Of a stretch of DNA of 6,456 bases, positions 5,633 to 6,456 are shown piece after piece. The position numbers and the translations under genes were made by a program. Source of the stretch: Candidatus Aminicenantota bacterium (GTDB lineage: Bacteria; Acidobacteriota; Aminicenantia; UBA2199); the NCBI GenBank assembly GCA_026393775.1, contig JAPKZM010000151.1, forward strand, positions 1 to 6,456, given 5' to 3'. The number at the start of each line of letters is the position of its first letter. Position 1 is the stretch's first letter. A model generated the notes under the pieces. It ran no database searches. It was not told where the DNA came from and worked only from the letters and a program-made list of their open reading frames with translations.

Positions 5633-6120
5633 TGAAATTCAGGACGGGCATCGGCTACGACATCCACCGGCTTAAGGCCGGGAATGGGCTGTTTATCGGT
5701 GGCGTCAAGATCTCTGCATCTCTCATGGCCGAAGCCCATTCCGACGGCGATGTGCTGATCCATTCCTTGATCGACGCATTGCTGGGAGCGATGGGCCGGC
5801 CCGATATAGGCGAGCTGTTCCCCGACAGCGATCCGCAATTCAAACGTATCGAGAGTTTGCGCTTATTGGGCAAAGTCAATGAAATCCTTGTCCGCGACCG
5901 GTTTGAAATAATCAATATCGACAGCGTTTTGATCATTGAAGCTCCTCAGATCAGTCCCTTTAAGAATGAGATAAAAAAGAAAATCACAGCCATTCTGCAG
6001 ATTCCCCAAACCAATTTCAATTTAAAAGCAAAAAGCAAGGAAAAAATTGACGCCGTCGGTAGGGGAGAAGCCCTTGAATGTTTTTGTTCTGTCCTACTGG
6101 GTAAAACAGAGCGGGACTAG
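5629..6120 (+). CDS. ispF: 2-C-methyl-D-erythritol 2,4-cyclodiphosphate synthase
   Basis: IspF acts in the non-mevalonate (MEP) isoprenoid pathway. It cyclises the CDP-methylerythritol 2-phosphate intermediate to methylerythritol 2,4-cyclodiphosphate, releasing CMP; the enzyme is a cytosolic trimer. The 163 residues are close to the usual 157-160. Metal ligands are D11 and H13 (GYDIH) and H45 (DVLIH); H37-S38-D39 lie in AHSDGDV. DIGELFPDSDPQFK (59-72) is the family core block, and the C-terminal active-site loop reads AKSKEKIDAVGRGEA (134-148), with E138 at the conserved Glu. ATG 5629 overlaps the upstream TGA (ATGA), and a second ATG follows directly at 5632, so either could be used. No strong Shine-Dalgarno is seen; coupling to the PIN-TRAM gene is likely. 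Its usual partner ispD is not adjacent. Confidence 0.96.
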   Translation: MMKFRTGIGYDIHRLKAGNGLFIGGVKISASLMAEAHSDGDVLIHSLIDALLGAMGRPDIGELFPDSDPQFKRIESLRLLGKVNEILVRDRFEIINIDSVLIIEAPQISPFKNEIKKKITAILQIPQTNFNLKAKSKEKIDAVGRGEALECFCSVLLGKTERD

Positions 6121-6145
6121 CTATATTGCAAGGGAAACAGGTAAA

Positions 6146-6456
6146 ATGAGCTCTTTTCCATTGATCACCATCATTGGCGTGCCGAACACCGGAAAATCGA
6201 CCCTTTTCAACCGAATGCTAGGAAAAAGGAAAGCCCTGGTCCATTCTCAAGCTGGCATGACACGCGATATTTTTCGCCAGAAATTCAAGATCGACCAGCA
6301 CTGGTACCATCTCCAGGACAGCGGCGGTTTTTTTCTCGACAAGGACATCATCAATTCCGAGATCAACAAAAAAATATTCAAGGCCGCCAGAAATTCACAG
6401 TTGATCATCTTCCTGTTCGACGGGAAAAGGGAATGGCTCGGCTATGAAAAAGACCT
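6146..6456 (+). CDS. der: Ribosome-assembly GTPase Der/EngA, N-terminal part (partial)
   Basis: The reading frame is open to the window end and gives 103 residues. It carries the GTPase motifs G1 GVPNTGKST (11-19), TRD (39-41) around the switch I Thr, and G3 DSGG (58-61), followed by a hydrophobic strand LIIFLFDG (86-93). The sequence VPNTGKSTLFNRMLGKRKALV...GMTRD closely follows the first G domain of Der, a double-GTPase that helps mature the 50S subunit. Only part of the first domain is present, so the second domain and KH-like end cannot be checked; a related TrmE-Era-type GTPase is possible but less likely. ATG 6146 follows CAGG (6138-6141) at 4 nt, with a purine-rich AAGGGA further up, and lies 25 nt after ispF, so it is probably in the same operon. 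Confidence 0.85.
   Translation, partial: MSSFPLITIIGVPNTGKSTLFNRMLGKRKALVHSQAGMTRDIFRQKFKIDQHWYHLQDSGGFFLDKDIINSEINKKIFKAARNSQLIIFLFDGKREWLGYEKD

Overview
This window is a compact run of housekeeping genes, all on the + strand, and looks like the chromosome of a free-living bacterium. The order is the end of rplY (ribosomal protein L25/Ctc), pth, rpsF, rpsR, rplI, dnaB, radA, a YacL-type membrane PIN-TRAM protein, ispF, and the start of der. There are no RNA genes, mobile elements, CRISPR arrays or phage genes. Base composition is moderate and the proteins are lysine-rich. The order matches widespread bacterial neighbourhoods (rplY-pth-rpsF-rpsR-rplI-dnaB, and a radA-yacL-ispF group reminiscent of Firmicutes). 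The protein style and missing genes suggest an uncultured lineage, perhaps near Acidobacteriota/Aminicenantota. That placement is a guess, because no marker here is decisive.

Layout. Positions 1-234 are the low-complexity tail of L25, built from two different eight-residue repeats. pth follows directly, in the same frame, apparently starting at an ATT codon right after the L25 stop. rpsF, rpsR, rplI and dnaB are tightly packed (rpsF-rpsR overlap by 17 nt; later gaps are 1-2 nt), as in a translationally coupled operon. A 64-nt gap leads to radA, which has no visible ribosome-binding site. The 96 nt after radA hold a perfect small hairpin and a good sigma70-type promoter (TTGAAA, 17-nt spacer, TAAAAT). 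This promoter probably starts a second unit: PIN-TRAM, ispF (ATGA overlap) and der, which runs off the window end.

The genes cover translation (L25, peptidyl-tRNA recycling, S6/S18 of the 30S platform, L9), replication and recombination (DnaB, RadA), an RNase-like membrane protein, isoprenoid synthesis (IspF) and ribosome assembly (Der).

I found no unknown system. The points worth a second look are molecular oddities in conserved genes: the probable AUU start of pth, a Lys in place of the conserved Asn of the Pth H-N-G motif, an L9 about 26 residues short between its domains, a DnaB lacking about 55-60 residues of its N-terminal collar and linker, the 24-bp repeats in the L25 tail, and possible masking of the rpsF ribosome-binding site. 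The two in-frame shortenings are only about 450 nt apart. They could be real lineage traits or assembly errors, and reads or close relatives would decide.
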